This document shows, in pieces, positions 1 to 11,540 of a stretch of DNA of 64,000 nt (positions within the stretch are counted from its first letter, which is position 1; the number at the start of each line of letters is the position of its first letter). The stretch is from Carettochelys insculpta. Its lineage: Eukaryota > Chordata > Testudines > Carettochelyidae. A program made the position numbers and the translations under genes. The notes under the pieces were generated by a model. It searched no databases, was not told the DNA's origin, and saw only the letters and a list, made by a program, of their open reading frames with translations. The stretch covers positions 17,967,001 through 18,031,000 of the forward strand of contig NC_134160.1 in the NCBI RefSeq assembly GCF_033958435.1, given 5' to 3'.

Positions 1-394
1 GGAGTTTTCCGATGTTTCAAGCTCACATCTCGTTTGCTATTTAGACACGAGTTATTCATTTTTGGGCTTTTAGACGTTCACCGTTTATCAAAAATCATCA
101 GGAAGATTTTTTTGTTTTTAACTTTGCAATTATGGCGTCGGGCACCACAAAGAAGTCGTTAAAGAGCTGCAGGTTGCAGATTCCTGGCCTAGGCTGTAGA
201 GCAGAGATGTCACTCACTCTCATACATGGTCTCAGTATCTTTGGGGTTACATATGCAAGATCTTAGAAGACATGTTAGGAGGAGAATTAAGGCCAGAGAG
301 GTAAATGGTAAGTGAGGGAAACCCCAGCTCAGTTTTACAGCAGGTAGATGGGCCAGATGAGCCCAATGTTGTTCTCTGAGGGGAGAACCAGCTT
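1..394. other. No gene seen; unassigned AT-richer DNA
   Basis: The first 130 bases are AT-rich and then give way to mixed sequence. I see no coding frame, repeat terminus or RNA signature that I can name. It may be the 5' flank, or a very diverged 5' part, of the CR1-like fragment that starts near 395. Confidence 0.3.
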
Positions 395-690
395 TCTAGC
401 CACAGGAGATGCAGTGGATCTCGTTGACTTGGATTTCAGCACAGCGTTTGGTACTGACCTACGTGGGAAATTTTTACTCGAACAAGACGCTGGGGCTGAA
501 GGTGAGACCTGAAAGGTGGGTAAGGGGTGGGCTGTCGGCAGACTGCCACAGGTCCTGCCTACAGGGGAACCGCCCGCTGGAGGGAGGTTAGCCATGGGGC
601 TCCTCTAAAGTCGATCTTGGGACCAACCTTATTCACGTTTTCATGAACGAACTTGAATCGGCTGGTGTGTTCGTGGGGGAGCAGCAGCCC
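395..690 (+). mobile_element. Ancient CR1/L3-like LINE RT fragment, part A
   Basis: Translating through stops gives a diverged LINE reverse transcriptase. A segment near 418-450 reads like the CR1 motif around 'DLDFSKAF' (here DLDFSTAF). A segment near 605-660 corresponds to the block that normally reads '[17 protein letters not shown]' (here ending in FMNELE). Stops and small shifts interrupt it, so it is a dead copy. The next RT block, the one around FADD, is not found until about 2165 on the same strand. This suggests that parts A and B belong to one insertion. The family call comes from motif order and is uncertain between CR1 and L3. Confidence 0.55.
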
Positions 691-2164
691 CGTTTGTAAA
701 GGGACACGCTTGTATTCATGCCCTCCTGTAGCTGTCCCATATTTTCTGTCCCCCAGTCAGCGCCGAGGGGTCCTGCTGCTGGCCGGATCCCGGCTCACCA
801 GCTGCCCACCCACGGGGGCGGCGAGGGCATGTGGATCGTGGCTGGATCAGGAGGATGTGCACGGCTGGCGGCAGGGCACAAATGCTGCGTGCAGGGCCAC
901 TGCTCCCCCTGCCGGTCAGCCAGTGCAGCCCCCGCTGCGTGCCGGCCCTTGGACAGCAGGGCCTGAACCCCTCCCAGCAGCTGGCCAGCAGGTGCTGCAC
1001 ACTGTGAGCTGTGGTGCCGGCACGCCCCAGGCAGCAGCTGGCCACGTGTCGCCTGCGCTGCTTCCTCTCCAGCCCTTTCTGTGCTCCCCCCTCACTGCCC
1101 CCTCTCTGCTTCGCCCCTTCATCCCCCAGTAGGGTTGCCAGATTTCTGGGGAGGGTTTGTGGGACAGTCAGTCCCAGCCATGGGATCCCTGGTTGGGGTG
1201 GGTGGTGGGACCCTGGCAGCCCTGCAGCTGGGAGGCTGTTGCCAGAGCAGGGCACTCCATACCCCAGCCAGCTCCTAGACTCAGGGCTGGCCAGAAGGAG
1301 CCTAGCCCCACACAGCACGGCATAGGGAACCCTCTCCGCCCTGTGCTGAGCTCTGGAGTGGTGGGGACGGGCTGGAAAAAGCAATTTAAGGCCTGCTCAC
1401 ACCCCAAACTCCAAGGCTGCCCTCTCCGCACTCTGGGGCATGGGGAAGTGCTCCATCCCCTCTGCACCCTCAGGCTGGGTTCACGTTCCTTGGGCTCCTC
1501 AGGCTTAACCCTTCCTGTCTGTGCTGTAGCTGGTGGACAGGTGGTGATGGGGTTATCATGGTGAGTTGTGGGCTGCCTTTTGGCACTGTGTGGGCAGGGA
1601 GGGACAAGCTGCTTCCAGGCGCCATGGGGTGGGGAGGTAGAGAAGAGATGAGCTCTGCAGAGACACAGGCAGGGTCATCCCTTCTACCCCCTCCCCAGGA
1701 CTGGGAGCAGCTCCTGGCCCCTCCCCTGACACAGGGCAGAAAGGCTGCGGCTGGGCACCTTCAGGTGTGAACCCTGGAGGGGCCTCAGGACCTCACGTGC
1801 CCTCTCGTGCTGACGCAGGAAGACACTACATCCAGTATGCGGAGGGGCAAGTCCCTCCTGAGGGCACAGGCAGGAAGGCAGAGAGCACTGGGCAGGGAGG
1901 GTGGGGTTGGTCAGCCACCTTCCTCTGTGCGTGTGTGTGTGTACAGGAGTGTGTGCGTGCGTGCGTGCGTGCGTGCGTGTGCGTGTGTGCGCATGTGTGT
2001 GGTCTCCCCCATGTGAACCCCAACACAGCAAAGAAGGTGAGTAAAACTCCAACTCGGCAGTATTTCTTTTTAACGGAGGCTCAGTCAGTCTGAGGTGAAT
2101 TTGAATGTTTGTACTGCATAGTTCTAACTGACGCTGCCAAGCTTGCGGGAATGCAGGGACTTTT
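691..2164. other. GC-rich stretch separating two halves of one LINE; no gene
   Basis: No supported gene. ORFs here are chance frames in GC-rich DNA. The stretch lies exactly where about 10 codons should separate two RT motifs, so it may be an insertion of unknown type. It contains a TG microsatellite (1926-2001) and, at 1133-1145, a TAGGGTTGCCAG motif like the termini of the small element at 25471. Confidence 0.4.
1926..2001. repeat. TG/TGCG microsatellite
   Basis: Alternating GT and GCGT dinucleotide and tetranucleotide runs (GTGTGTGT, then GCGTGCGTGCGT, then GTGTGCGC). The purine-pyrimidine alternation could favour Z-DNA. No coding meaning is assigned, although the minus-strand frame gives a His/Thr/Ala/Arg-rich peptide. 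Confidence 0.9.
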
Positions 2165-2695
2165 GCTATGTTCGGCAGAGGGAAGGTGGTCACCGTAGGT
2201 AGAGCCAGGTTGGGAGTTACTGCCCGTACAGAGGAGGACTGGAATATCATGCAAGAAGATTTGACTGACCTTGAAAACTGGAGTCTCAGAAATGGGAAGC
2301 AAATTAATAGTGCAAAGTGCAAGGTCATGCACATAGGGACTAACTCTACCAATTTTTGCTCTAATGGGGGGAGGTGAACACTGGACGCAGCAGAGAAGGA
2401 GAAAGGTTTCAGTGTCTTAGTTGATCCCAGGCTGACAGGAGCTGTCAGTGAGATGCCAAAGTCTAATACAATGCTAGGGTGCGCCAGGTAAGGTATTTCT
2501 AGTAGAGACAGGGAAGTGTTGGAGCCATTCCACATGGCACTGGGGAGATCTCACCTATAACACTGTGTGTGATTCTGGTCTCCTGTACTGAGATGAATTC
2601 AAATGGGAATAGGTGCAGAGAAAAGCTACTAGACTGATCAGGGGACTGGAAAACCTTCCTTCTGGGAGCAGACGTCAGGACTTCGGCAATAGCAT
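2165..2695 (+). mobile_element. Ancient CR1/L3-like LINE RT fragment, part B
   Basis: An open frame at 2168-2377 matches the CR1 RT region after the FADD box. It has the spacing 'EDWNIMQEDLTDLENWS' and ends in 'KCKVMHIG', the typical 'W...N..KC.VMHLG' signature. Translation in shifted frames down to about 2690 still shows the downstream pattern ('GFSVLVDPRL' near 2407; 'QRKATRLIRGLENL' near 2613-2655). Several frameshifts and stops are present. It has the same orientation as the fragment at 395-690 and continues the domain order. This is a dead copy whose product in a live element would be the LINE RT. Confidence 0.7.
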
Positions 2696-3742
2696 GCAAG
2701 CTGAGGGGAGAGCCGACTGCTCTCAGTACACATTGGCTGCACATGGCTACAGTCTGTGGGAAGCAGCACTGCAGGTGGAAATCAAATGTGGTGTAGTTGG
2801 AAAAGGCAACAGTTTAACCTTCACGGCGCCCCTTGTGTTTCTACCTCCCCCTTGGTATCCTTAATGGGAACTTGTTCAGCATTGCAGCAACACACGGAAC
2901 AAATAACTTGCATTAAAGTGACACCCCAGAGCACTGTGGGGCCTGAACCTCTTGGGAACAAGGCACCTCCAGCTGGAGCTAAAGCCTGGCTTCCCTTTGC
3001 ACACACACTCTGTGATCCCCTCAGTCCCCTCCCAGCCCTGCCCGTGCTTGCCTGAGTGCTATCCTGGGGAGCCAAAAGGCCCCTTGGCATTTCACAGGAG
3101 TCTTGAAATCTCCCTTGTGCCTTGTCTTCAGCCCAGTGGTCCCTTCAGCTTCTACTGAGCTAGAGAGGAGTAAATATCACCATTCCCCTTTCCCAGCTTG
3201 GGCTCCTCAGGGCTCTTTGGGTACCCTGCCACGTAGCAGTCTGGTGCCAAATTCAGCACTGGAGGGGAATGCCTTTGGGAGATGCTGGAACAGCTACAGG
3301 TGGTGAAAAGATCCCAGTGACGCCTCCCTCCAGCACACGCAACACAAGGCCCTCTCTGGAGCCACCCTGTGGAGGAGAAGCCTTCCCTCCTCCCCTCAAA
3401 GAGCTCAGGGCTTCCCACGGGAGCCAGGCCCGGGAGCAGTCCCCCCCTCCGGGAATAACAGCTTTCTCCTGCTGTTTCGGAGCTTGCATGAGAATAGTTT
3501 GTGCTGAGAAGCCGAACGCTCGGGAACCAAACCTGCCACAGAGGCTGCTCCAGTTGTAGACAATAGCAAATGAGGGTTTCCTCTTCTGAAGCAGCCTAGG
3601 GAGTTACATGCCAAAGCCCCTAAAAGCACCTTATTTTTATGCCATTATTTCTATACACCAACCTAGCCAGGCTCTCAAGTGCTAGGAGGGCAGGGGTCAA
3701 ATTCAGTGCGATCGGGACAAACTGGGGAAATGACCTGAGGTA
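2696..3742. other. No gene seen
   Basis: Mixed GC-rich sequence with short chance ORFs on both strands. No repeat terminus, tandem array or exon-like frame with splice sites could be supported. Confidence 0.4.
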
Positions 3743-5234
3743 TCGAATCGTACAATGCTAGGACTGAAAGGGACCTTGAGAGGTCATCAAGTCCGGCCCC
3801 CTGCCCCAATGGCAGGACCAAGTACTGTCTAAACCATCCCTGACAGACATCTATCTAAACCTGTTCTTAAATATCTCCAGAGATGGAGATTCCACAACCT
3901 CCCTAGGCAATTTATTCCACTGTTTGACCACCCTGACAGTGAGGAACTTTTTCCTAATGTCCAACCTAAACCTCCCTTATTGCAGTTTAAGCCCATTGCC
4001 TCTTGTTCTATCCTCAGAGGCCAAAAAGAACAAGTTTTCTCCCTCCCAACACCCTTTTAGATACCTGAAAACTGCTATCATGTGGCCCCTCAATCTTCTC
4101 TTTTCCAAACTAAACAAGCCCAGTTCTTTCAGCCTTTCTTCATAGGTCACATTCTCTAGCCCTTTAATCATTCTTGTCTCTCTTTTCTGGACCCTCTCTA
4201 ATTTCTCCACATCTTTCTTGAACTGCGGTGCCCAGAACTGGACACAATACTCCAGCTGAGGACTAACCAGCGCAGAGTAGAGCAGAAGAATGTCTTCTTG
4301 TGTCTTGTTCACAACACACCTGTTAATGCATCCCAGAATTGTTTGCTTTTTTTGAAACAGCATCACATTGTTGACTCATATTTAGCTTGTGGTCCACTAT
4401 AACCCGTAGATCCCTTTCTGCTGTAGTCGTTCCTAGACAGTATCTCCCCATTCTGTATGTGTGACACTGATTGTTTCTTCCCAAGTGGAGCACTTTGCAT
4501 TTGTCCTTATTAAACTTCCTCCTGTTTACCTCAGACCATTTCTCCAATTTATCCGGATCATTTTGAATTATGACCCTACCCTCCAAAGCAGTTGCAACCC
4601 CTCCCAGCTTGGTATCATCTGCAAACTTAATAAGCGTACTTTCTATGCCAGTATCTAAATTGTTGATGAAGATATTGAACAGAACGAGTCCTAACACAGA
4701 CCCCTGCGGAACCCCACTTGTTATAGTTTTCCAGCAGGATTGAGAACCATTAACAACTACTCTATGGGTACGGTTATCCAGCCAGCTGCGCACCCACCTT
4801 ATAGTAGCCTCATCTAAATTGTATTTGCCTAGTTTATTGATAAGAATATCATACCAGACCATATCAAATGCTTTACTAAAGTCTAGGTATACCGCATCTA
4901 CCTCTTCTCCCCTATCCACAAGGCTCGTTATCCTATCAAAGAAAGCTATCAGATTAGTTTGACATGATTTGTTCTTTACAAATCCATGCTGGCTCTGCCC
5001 TATCACCTTACCACCTTCTAAGTGCTTTCAGATGATTCCTTTAATTACCTGCTCCATTATCTTTCCCGGCACTGAAGTTAAGCTGACTGGCCTGTAGTTT
5101 CCTGGGTTATTCTTATTCCCCTTTTCATAGGTGGCCACTATATTTGCCCTCCTGAAATCCATTGTCTCTATTTTGCTGTTTTCCCTTCCACTCTTCCTTA
5201 GAATTGTGAACTCTATGATTTCATGATCACTTTC
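3743..5234 (-). mobile_element. CR1 LINE, 5'-truncated, minus strand
   Basis: The left end carries the reverse complement of the CR1 3' tail: an AGGGACCTTGAGAGGTCATC block next to a decayed CATAGAAT-type octamer. Moving right, the sequence runs backwards through the CR1 3' UTR, then RT. It ends at about 5234, where the CR1 text stops inside the segment upstream of RT and an unrelated repeat begins at 5235. 5' truncation of this kind is normal for target-primed reverse transcription. The copy is moderately diverged and carries stops and frameshifts. Confidence 0.93.
3977..5006 (-). pseudogene. CR1 ORF2 reverse transcriptase, broken
   Basis: In a live CR1 this protein is an endonuclease/RT that copies its own RNA at a nicked chromosomal site. 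Two overlapping frames cover the RT. The first, reading from 5006, contains YLDFSKAFD (residues about 40-48), GVPQGSVLG (98-106), the catalytic FADDTKLGG box (128-136, near 4601-4625) and KCKVLHLG. The second, reading from 4366, contains the C-terminal part (LLYSALVSPQLEYCVQFWAP and a YEERL..L.LFSLEKRRLRG-type block). A frameshift near 4330-4366 separates them. An in-frame stop lies just upstream of 5006 in the segment preceding the motif QSQHGF. The endonuclease half is absent through 5' truncation. It is a non-functional relic. Confidence 0.9.
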
Positions 5235-5326
5235 CGCCCGTGGGAGCTGCTCCCCTCAGGTAGGTTCTGCTGGGCCCAAGGCAGGAATCGGCTCTGCTGC
5301 TGGGGATTATAGAGAGGCAGCTCCAA
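5235..5326 (-). repeat. Dispersed ~95-bp repeat, copy 1 (inverted relative to 8131)
   Basis: The reverse complement of this segment matches 8131-8227 over almost its whole length. Shared blocks include GCCCAGCAGAACCTAC and GGGGAGCAGC. It abuts the 5' truncation point of the CR1 at 3743-5234. Family unknown. Confidence 0.75.
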
Positions 5327-6501
5327 GTAAGGAGGATGAAATTCAGTATGGACCAACGCAAAGTGCTGCCCTGAGGGAGGAGTGACCATTTCACACAGCG
5401 GCAGTGGGAAATGGCTGCCAGGAAGGAGCATGGGGAAAGGGGGGATCACAAATGGAATACAAGCCAACAGGGTGAGAGAGTTGCAAAGCAAAGCTTGTGC
5501 TGGGCTGTGCCAGCGGGAACGCCGCACACACCACACCAGAAGTCCCTCTTCCATTGCCCTCAGTACTGATGAGGCAGGTCTTTGACCCAACTCCCTTCAC
5601 TCTGAACCCCCCTGGGCTCCCCTCTGGCAAGGTCCTGGCACCCACACAAGAGCCTGGCTGGAAGGGCTCTGGCAAACAGAACTGAGTAACTCACATGCCT
5701 GTGCAGTGCCTGGGGTGGGGGCAAGGCGTAGGAAGAGTCAATGGACGCCATCTCCCGGCCATCATCCTATCGTGAAATGAGTGAGTGACAGCTGGCACAG
5801 CTGTGTCTGAGGCCTCGGGCAGGTCAGCAAATACCCTGTGCGTTCTGCGTTGGGCTGCAAAAATCACATCCTCGATACCGCAGCCAGCAGGAAAAGCCCC
5901 ACTGTGATTGTGGACACAACCTTGGGCGGTGGGTGACCCCAGAGTGTGGGGAGGTAAGCACCCCCAGCGCTGCCCCCTCACCCGAGGCCCTTTCCTCCAC
6001 TGTGGCCACTGGCCTCTGCTCAGCTCCCTCCCCCTCCACACACAGCAGGTCCACTGGCCCCCAGCCTGGGACGGCACAGCCCTGGAGCTCCGGGGAACCA
6101 GTGGCTACCGCAGTGCAGCCCCCAGCGCAGTGTGGGCCGTGCCAGGGGCGGCATTTGGGAAGGCATTGCCTTCCCCACCTATGATACCTGCCATCCCAGG
6201 ACACACCAGCTCCATTAGGGGAGAGATGAAGCTCTTAAGGACAACCCAAGCCAGGCCATTTGAAAGACTTTTGTAGCTCTCTTTTGTTCTCCTCAACAAA
6301 AATGTTAAAGCTCCAGAGAACATGACATGGGGAAGGAGAGGAAGTGTGGGTTGTTTAGCTGGAGAAGGCTTAGCACTCTGCAGGCATGTTCTAGAGAGGA
6401 AGGTGATAAATTGCTCTCCTTTTCCCCAGAGCACAGAACAGGAAGTTGGTGGGTTAACTGCAGCAAAGGTGCTTCAGGTCCGACTTTGTGAAAAACTTCC
6501 T
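5327..6501. other. No gene seen
   Basis: GC-rich sequence with chance ORFs on both strands. No repeat family or conserved motif was recognised. Confidence 0.4.
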
Positions 6502-6868
6502 GGCCCTGTCTACTCAGGCAGCTTCCGTCGACAAAACCGGGCTTTGCTCAACAAAACTCGCCCAACGTCCACACAGTTAAAGCGCTCTGTCGAGAGCTTG
6601 TCAGCAAAACTCAGCTGTTCAGTCCGCAGCGTCATCCCCGTCCCTGATCAGGTACAACGCCTCCGTCAACAGTGTTTTGCCCACAGAGCGCCCATGTAGA
6701 CGCTCCCGTCGACAGAGAGGGCTTCCGGTTCCCCGGACATCGCTGTTTGCAGAGCTTCTGGTCAGTCCTTCTGTTGAGAGCGGGCCGGACCGTCTGGCTG
6801 CTCTCTGTCGACAGAGCGGCTGGCTCTTTCGATCTGCTTTTGCATGTAGACGCGATCTGTTGACAGAG
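6502..6868. mobile_element. MITE-like nonautonomous DNA element rich in GTCGAC motifs
   Basis: The left end begins GGCCCTGTCTAC, similar to the GGCTACGTCTACAC termini of the foldback elements elsewhere in the window. Inside, palindromic words of the type CTCTGTCGACAGAG recur with variation (about 6527, 6587, 6710, 6807, 6857), and TGTAGACGC occurs near both 6697 and 6846. No right terminus or target duplication could be fixed. It is probably a member of a GTCTAC-terminal foldback group with an eroded right end. No transposase. Confidence 0.55.
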
Positions 6869-8130
6869 TGTTGGTAATGTGCTAGACAATATTGACCTCC
6901 TCCAGTTCTGCAAATTCACTCATCTGGCACCGGTCAGGTCCCAATGGTGCTGGATGAGAGATGTCCAACCAGTACCCAAAATATATAATTCATAAGTAAT
7001 AAGTGATGATGAATTTCTTACAAAACCGCCACACGCTCAGCCAGTTCCAGGCTGTCATGAGTTAATAATACAGTACTCTCCTCAGATGCGCCTTGATTTC
7101 CAAGCCGCAAGAAGAGCTCTACAATAAACCCACACTGGCGGAAACGGTTTCGTAGCTCAGCAGTGATGGCTGGCGAGACGAGCCCAGCATCTCCCCATCA
7201 GAACATAAACTACCTTGTTTTGTCTCTGAGCTCCATGGCCACACCTGCTTTGCTCACCTTCTTCCAGCTGTCTTTGGAAAGCCACGGTTGGCTGCAGCTG
7301 GAAGCCTCCCTCCGCCTACACCAGGGCAGGCTGAAAAGTGTCTGGGTTGCGTTTTAGCCGGGCTGCGTCTGACAGGGAAGGCTGGGAACCTCTTCCAGGG
7401 CTTGCAGGAGAATGGCTGCAAAGTCCCATTTGTTCGCTCAGCAGCTTGTGGTGTGTTTTGCTGCTGAGGCACAGCCTGGGAAAGGGAGGTGCTTCCACAT
7501 CCCTTTAGCTGCCCAGCAGGCAGGAGACCAGTACAGCCCCTCAAACAGCTCCTTGGCCCTGGAGGCTGCTGTGTGCCAGGACAGGCTTCCTCTGGCAGGG
7601 CCTGGCTTCCTGGCAGCCCGGCATCCCTCTCCTGCCCCGGCACACCCTGGTGCCACCTCCGACATGCCCCTGTGCAGAGGCTGCATGGCCAGAAGGGACC
7701 ATTGTGGGCACCGCATCCAACCCCTGGCACAGCACAGCCAGACACCTGCCCCCGAGTCCTCCCTCGAGCTGAGCTCTGGGACGCTGCTCATAGTCACTTA
7801 GAGATGTTCAGGGATGGATCACGTCACGGCCACGGCACATTGTCTGCACCACTGGCTCCCGTCTGCTGCAGAACTGCACCTGCCCTGGTCCAGCTCCCAC
7901 TGCCAGCCTGGCTCCCAGAGGGACTCGCGGGCTGATCGGCTGCTGGGAGCTCCCTGTGTGGCACTCTAGCCCCAGGGTAGGGGTCCTTAGCCCAGCGGCT
8001 GCTCTGCTTGCTGGAGCAGGAACTGGCCCTCCCCAGCAGGGCAGCCCACCCCCAGGTCACACAGCCCCTCTGGACACTGCTGGGCCGTGCACCGGGGCGT
8101 GGGCAAGCAGGACACCGGGTGGCAGGAGCA
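6869..8130. other. No gene seen
   Basis: The first ~170 bases are AT-richer and the rest is GC-rich. Only chance ORFs; no repeat or RNA structure recognised. Confidence 0.4.
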
Positions 8131-8227
8131 CTCTGGAGCTGCCTCTGCACAATCTCCGGCGGCAGAGCCCGTTCCTGCCCTGGGCCCAGCAGAACCTACT
8201 GGAGGGGAGCAGCGCCCACGGGCGGAG
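8131..8227 (+). repeat. Dispersed ~95-bp repeat, copy 2
   Basis: Reverse-complement partner of 5235-5326, about 2.8 kb away. The shared core is CCCAGCAGAACCTAC followed by GAGGGGAGCAGC. Divergence between copies is visible but modest. It has no obvious terminal repeats and may be part of a larger, otherwise unrecognised element. Confidence 0.75.
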
Positions 8228-9953
8228 AGGCTGAGAGCAGCCAGCAGCGGGGACTGAGGGTGCGGGCGTGGGGGTGGCTGCTGATGGTGGAGTCTCTGCT
8301 CTCAGGTCTCCTGGGTCTCCCACCCCCAGGGAAGTGCCCTCCCCTGGGGCAGGCCTGCGAGCGACACCCTCAGGCGAGTTCATGTCCCCCACCTCAGTGC
8401 AGCTCAGCAAAGGGTTTGCTGCAGCTCTTTGGGGGCCAAAGTTAGTGCTGGGGCAAAGGGGGGCCAGGAAAGCAGCAGGTGACTGACACAATGGAGCGGT
8501 GGGGCCAGCAGCCCAGTGAGGGAGCAGTGAACAGGCTGGGCAGGGGCCTGGGAGAGCTTGGTTCCAGCCAGGCCACTGCCATGGGGATAAAGGAGGCACC
8601 TGCCCTGAGGACCGGCGATGCCGGGGGTCCTACAGCTCTCGGCTGCTGCAGCCGCAGGAAGGAAGGTTAACTTTTAAACTGCCCGGCCTGACTCCTCTCT
8701 CCTTTGCCCAGCTCCAGGGAGTTAGGCCCCATTTTCCGCGGCCGTGTGAGGGGCTCCAGCCCATGGTCACTGCGTCGCACCCCTGGGCAGTGCTGGCAGC
8801 TGCTGTGGGCTGTGCGGAGACTGCTCCGACATCCTAGGGCTCAGGGCTGCTCTTGCGCTGTTCTGGCCACGGCCCAGTGCTGGCTGCACTCTCGGGGTTC
8901 TCTGGGCGCAGTTAGGCCAGTGCCTGGGCTCCTTTGCACCAGGCTCCCTGGGGCCTCCAGATGCCTCGGCCTCACGCCAGCAGCCGTGTCCAGAGCGCCC
9001 CATGGCCACGGCCTGAGCTGGGTCCCAGCATGCCCCCGATTCCCGCCTGCCCCATTCCCTGGGGCATGTGAGTTCCCTTCTCCAGACTTAGCTCCATGCG
9101 TCATGTTTCAACGTGGGGAAGAAATCTCAGCTGGAACATTCTGAAACCTCCTCCCCCTCCGCACCGCACCCAGCCTTGGCCCCTGCCCAGCATCTTTCCT
9201 CAAGCCGGGGTGTGTGGCTGCCTTCCCAGTAGCACAGACTGAACACGTTGTTTCATGAGCCTGCTTGGATCAGAACCAGGAACCAAGAGCAAAAGCCCGA
9301 TTTGCCGGGCCAGCACGCTCGCAAGGGGCCATCTGGCTGGGCTCACTGGCCAAGCCCAATTTGCTGGACATTTTTGAAGGTCACCGCACAGAGTCAAACC
9401 CGTCCCACGTTTTCACACATAACCCCCTGCCCCCGGGCATAAGGAGTGAACAGGTGCCTGCATGCATGGAGCCACGGCACCCGTGGCCACATGCGTGTGC
9501 AAGAGCACACGTCTTCCGGGCATACGGAGCACACGTGCACACTCGCAGTCTGAGCTGTGTGAGCAGGAACAGGCACGCCCAGCACAGCTCCCCATGCTGG
9601 GAAGGCTGGTTTGGCAGAAGCTCCTTAGGCCGGTGCGGGAGGGACACCGAACTCTGGGGTTTGGCAGCTCCAGAGCCACTTGCTTCTGGTGCAAGATGGC
9701 CTCTGGGCTGCATGTCGCTTGCTTGGATTCCTGGCTCTTCCTGGGAGCTGGGCAGCATCTGGCTGTGAGCAGAGCCCAGCTTGCTTGGGGAGCCTGGTGG
9801 GAGAGAACTGGCCGGCCTGCAGGGAGGAGCACAGGCTTGGAGGGACTGCAAAGGACTGGGGAAGGCGGAACTCGCCTGGGGCTCCCAGCCTGCAGGAACA
9901 GCCCTCCCTTTCCAGCCCCGCATAAGGCAGGTCTCACAGAGCAGCGCTGCTTG
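8228..9953. other. No gene seen
   Basis: GC-rich sequence between a dispersed repeat and the minisatellite. Frames are open by composition only. Nothing is recognised except a short GCACACGT-rich patch at about 9485-9545. Confidence 0.4.
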
Positions 9954-11540
9954 CCACAGCCCCCTGCCCTGCCCATGGCCCAGGCCCCTCTGCCCTGCCC
10001 CTGACCACAGCCCACTGCCCTGCCCCTGACCACAGCCCACTGCCCTGCCCCTGGCCCAGGCCCCTCTGCCCTGTCCCTGACCACAGCCCACTGCCCTGCC
10101 CCTGACCACAGCCCACTGCCCTGCCCATGGCCACAGCCCACTGCCCTGCCCATGGCCCAGGCCCCTCTGCCCTGCCCCTGACCACAGCCCCCCTGCCCTG
10201 CCCCTGACCACAGCCCACTGCCCTGCCCCTGACCACAGCCCCCCTGCCCTGCCCCTGACCACAGCCCACTGCCCTGCCCCTGGCCCAGGCCCCTCTGCCC
10301 TGCCCCTGACCACAGCCCACTGCCCTGCCCCTGACCACAGCCCACTGCCCTGCCCCTGACCACAGCCCCCCTGCCCTGCCCCTGACCACAGCCCACTGCC
10401 CTGCCCCTGGCCCAGGCCCCTCTGCCCTGCCCCTGACCACAGCCCCCCTGCCCTGCCCCTGACCACAGCCCACTGCCCTGCCCATGGCCCAGGCCCCTCT
10501 GCCCTGCCCCTGACCACAGCCCACTGCCCTGCCCCTGACCACAGCCCCCCTGCCCTGCCCCTGACCACAGCCCCCCTGCCCTGCCCCTGACCACAGCCCA
10601 CTGCCCTGCCCCTGACCACAGCCCCCCTGCCCTGCCCCTGACCACAGCCCCCCTGCCCTGCCCCTGACCACAGCCCACTGCCCTGCCCCTGACCACAGCC
10701 CACTGCCCTGCCCATGGCCCAGGCCCCTCTGCCCTGCCCCTGACCACAGCCCACTGCCCTGCCCCTGACCACAGCCCCCCTGCCCTGCCCCTGACCACAG
10801 CCCACTGCCCTGCCCCTGACCACAGCCCCCCTGCCCTGCCCCTGACCACAGCCCCCCTGCCCTGCCCCTGACCACAGCCCACTGCCCTGCCCCTGACCAC
10901 AGCCCACTGCCCTGCCCATGGCCCAGGCCCCTCTGCCCTGCCCCTGACCACAGCCCACTGCCCTGCCCCTGACCACAGCCCACTGCCCTGCCCCTGACCA
11001 CAGCCCACTGCCCTGCCCCTGACCGCAGCCCACTGCCCTGCCCCTGACCACAGCCCACTGCCCTGCCCATGGCCACAGCCCCCCTGCCCTGCCCCTGACC
11101 ACAGCCCACTGCCCTGCCCCTGACCACAGCCCACTGCCCTGCCCCTGACCACAGCCCACTGCCCTGCCCCTGACCACAGCCCCCCTGCCCTGCCCCTGAC
11201 CACAGCCCACTGCCCTGCCCATGGCCCAGGCCCCTCTGCCCTGCCCCTGACCACAGCCCCCCTGCCCTGCCCCTGACCACAGCCCACTGCCCTGCCCATG
11301 GCCCAGGCCCCTCTGCCCTGCCCCTGACCACAGCCCCCCTGCCCTGCCCCTGACCACAGTCCACTGCCCTGCCCCTGACCACAGCCCACTGCCCTGCCCC
11401 TGACCACAGCCCCCCTGCCCTGCCCCTGACCACAGCCCACTGCCCTGCCCCTGACCACAGCCCCCCTGCCCTGCCCCTGACCACAGCCCACTGCCCTGCC
11501 CCTGGCCACAGCCCCCCTGCCCTGCCCTGCCCTGCCCGTG
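9954..11540. repeat. Large 25/26-bp GC-rich minisatellite (~60 units)
   Basis: About 1.6 kb of head-to-tail units with the plus-strand sense GCCCACTGCCCTGCCCCTGACCACA (shown as overlapping blocks: GCCCACTGCCCTGCC, then CCTGACCACA). Three main variants are visible. In one, CCCACTG is replaced by CCCCCCTG (26 bp). In the third, CTGACCACAG is replaced by C(A/C)TGGCCCAGG followed by CCCCTCTG; this marker variant recurs near 9973, 10051, 10150, 10279, 10407, 10490, 10711, 10917, 11220 and 11298. The minus strand carries three G-runs per unit, which makes G-quadruplexes plausible. The array ends in a CCCTG pentanucleotide run (about 11518-11536). Because no unit contains a stop in any minus-strand frame, very long false ORFs appear. 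Confidence 0.97.

Noticed and set aside
1684..2535. 283-codon minus-strand ORF with a His/Thr/Arg-rich region
   Set aside because: The His/Thr/Arg-rich region is the translated TG microsatellite, and the rest overlaps a plus-strand LINE relic.
9954..11540. CRISPR-like array
   Set aside because: Units are head-to-tail without unique spacers, in eukaryotic DNA; it is a minisatellite.
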